Origin: Paracoccaceae bacterium | Lineage (GTDB): Bacteria > Pseudomonadota > Alphaproteobacteria > Rhodobacterales > Rhodobacteraceae | Assembly: GCA_019090405.1 (NCBI GenBank) | Contig: JAHRVZ010000297.1 | Span: 1 to 5,286 of the forward strand | Direction of reading: 5' to 3' | Length of the DNA: 5,286 nt | Part shown: one piece after another, positions 4,901 to 5,286 of the stretch | Layout of the letters: each line of letters begins with the position of its first letter | Position numbering within the stretch: position 1 is the first letter of the stretch | The notes under the pieces: model-generated | The model's input: the letters and a program-made list of their open reading frames with translations, nothing else | Told to the model about the DNA's origin: nothing | Database searches by the model: none | Translations under genes and position numbers: made by a program

Positions 4901-5002
4901 AACACGGGTCTTCAATATAGTTTGGCAGCATGTGATTAGATGATTTACAGGCTGCGCCGCAATTGTGGCAAAAACATGGCAGAGGCAAAAGGTAGTAACA
5001 TA

Positions 5003-5286
5003 ATGGCAACACAACCAAGGGCATGGCAAAAGATGTTATCGGGTCGTCGGTTGGACCTGCTTGACCCAACGCCGATGGATATCGAGATTGACGATATTGC
5101 GCATGGGTTGGCCTTTGTGGCGCGTTGGAACGGCCAAACCCTGGGGGATTTCGCCTATTCGGTGGCCGAGCATTCATTGCTGGTCGAAGAGCTTTTTGGC
5201 CGAATAGCCCCAAAAGCAGACCCTAAATGGAGGTTAGCCGCATTATTACACGATGCGCCGGAATATGTGATCGGCGACATGATTTC
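5003..5286 (+). CDS. HD domain phosphohydrolase, YfbR-like (3' end outside window)
   Basis: The frame runs open to the window end, giving 94 residues. The fragment has the metal-binding pattern of HD-domain phosphohydrolases: AEHSLLV with H57, then ALLHDAPEYVIGD with H83-D84 and D92. This resembles the YfbR group of 5'-deoxynucleotidases, which remove phosphate from deoxynucleoside monophosphates, but substrate cannot be told from the fragment. The N-terminal AWQKMLSGRRLDLLDPTPMDIEIDDIAHGLAFVARWNGQT (8-47) is typical of a conserved alphaproteobacterial subgroup as I recall it. The last HD aspartate is beyond the window. The start at 5003 is preferred because AAAGG (4988-4992) lies 10 nt upstream and the conserved part begins a few residues later. 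An in-frame ATG at 4976 would add nine residues but has no clear Shine-Dalgarno. It is transcribed divergently from the small secreted protein. Confidence 0.87.
   Translation, partial: MATQPRAWQKMLSGRRLDLLDPTPMDIEIDDIAHGLAFVARWNGQTLGDFAYSVAEHSLLVEELFGRIAPKADPKWRLAALLHDAPEYVIGDMI

Larger units (their letters stand above)
4791..5002. other. Divergent intergenic region between the secreted-protein gene and the HD gene
   Basis: This is about 210 bp with no credible gene. It holds a promoter candidate for the minus-strand gene (4870-4900). A 6-bp inverted repeat, GAGGGG (4827-4832) with CCCCTC (4860-4865), lies in or near that gene's leader, and a short one, CCCGT (4890-4894) with ACGGG (4904-4908), spans the promoter. 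For the HD gene, TTGGCA (4922-4927, 5 of 6 to a -35) is present, but no convincing -10 follows at the right distance. The HD gene's Shine-Dalgarno is probably AAAGG at 4988-4992. Confidence 0.4.

Noticed and set aside
4791..5213. Upstream extension of the small secreted protein to a 246-residue reading frame on the minus strand
   Set aside because: The extension overlaps the HD gene antisense and has low-complexity Pro/Arg/Cys-rich content. A clear Shine-Dalgarno and signal peptide mark the start at 4790.

Overview
The window looks like ordinary chromosome from an alphaproteobacterium, most likely a Rhodobacteraceae/Roseobacter-group member. This rests on recalled protein similarity (GpsA, EVE-domain, DUF1761, DUF2853, DUF899, AhcY and HD-phosphohydrolase proteins of the kind common in that group) and on the GCGGGC-TTTTT-CGTT style of terminator. 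No database search was possible. Base composition is moderate and fairly even, apart from AT-rich promoter regions near 2180-2260 and 4860-4950. I see no insertion sequence, phage gene, tRNA, rRNA or CRISPR array.

Layout. (1) 1-1375, plus strand: the C-terminal half of glycerol-3-phosphate dehydrogenase (gpsA), then an EVE-domain protein 1 bp later, then a four-helix DUF1761 membrane protein 40 bp on. These are probably co-transcribed. A strong inverted repeat follows at 1411-1446. (2) 1577-1969, minus strand: a small DUF2853 protein with a TTG start, a strong Shine-Dalgarno and its own terminator. (3) 1970-2269: a divergent control region with a promoter in each direction and two dyad elements built on the same TTGTT(C/A)A half-site. 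(4) 2270-2926, plus strand: a thioredoxin-fold DUF899 protein with a CPMC motif, meeting ahcY tail to tail across a shared hairpin terminator. (5) 2988-4382, minus strand: S-adenosylhomocysteine hydrolase (ahcY, GTG start). Its 90-nt leader holds a 7-bp direct repeat spaced 21 bp apart. Upstream on the same strand is a small secreted protein of unknown function (4473-4790). (6) 5003 to the window end, plus strand: the N-terminal part of an HD-domain phosphohydrolase of the YfbR type, divergent from the secreted protein.

The genes do not form one pathway. GpsA feeds phospholipid synthesis, AhcY clears the methylation by-product SAH, and the HD protein probably acts on nucleotides. The rest are conserved proteins of unknown or loosely known role. 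I find no convincing new multi-gene system. The best leads are regulatory: the paired dyads in front of the DUF899 gene and the repeat-bearing leader of ahcY.
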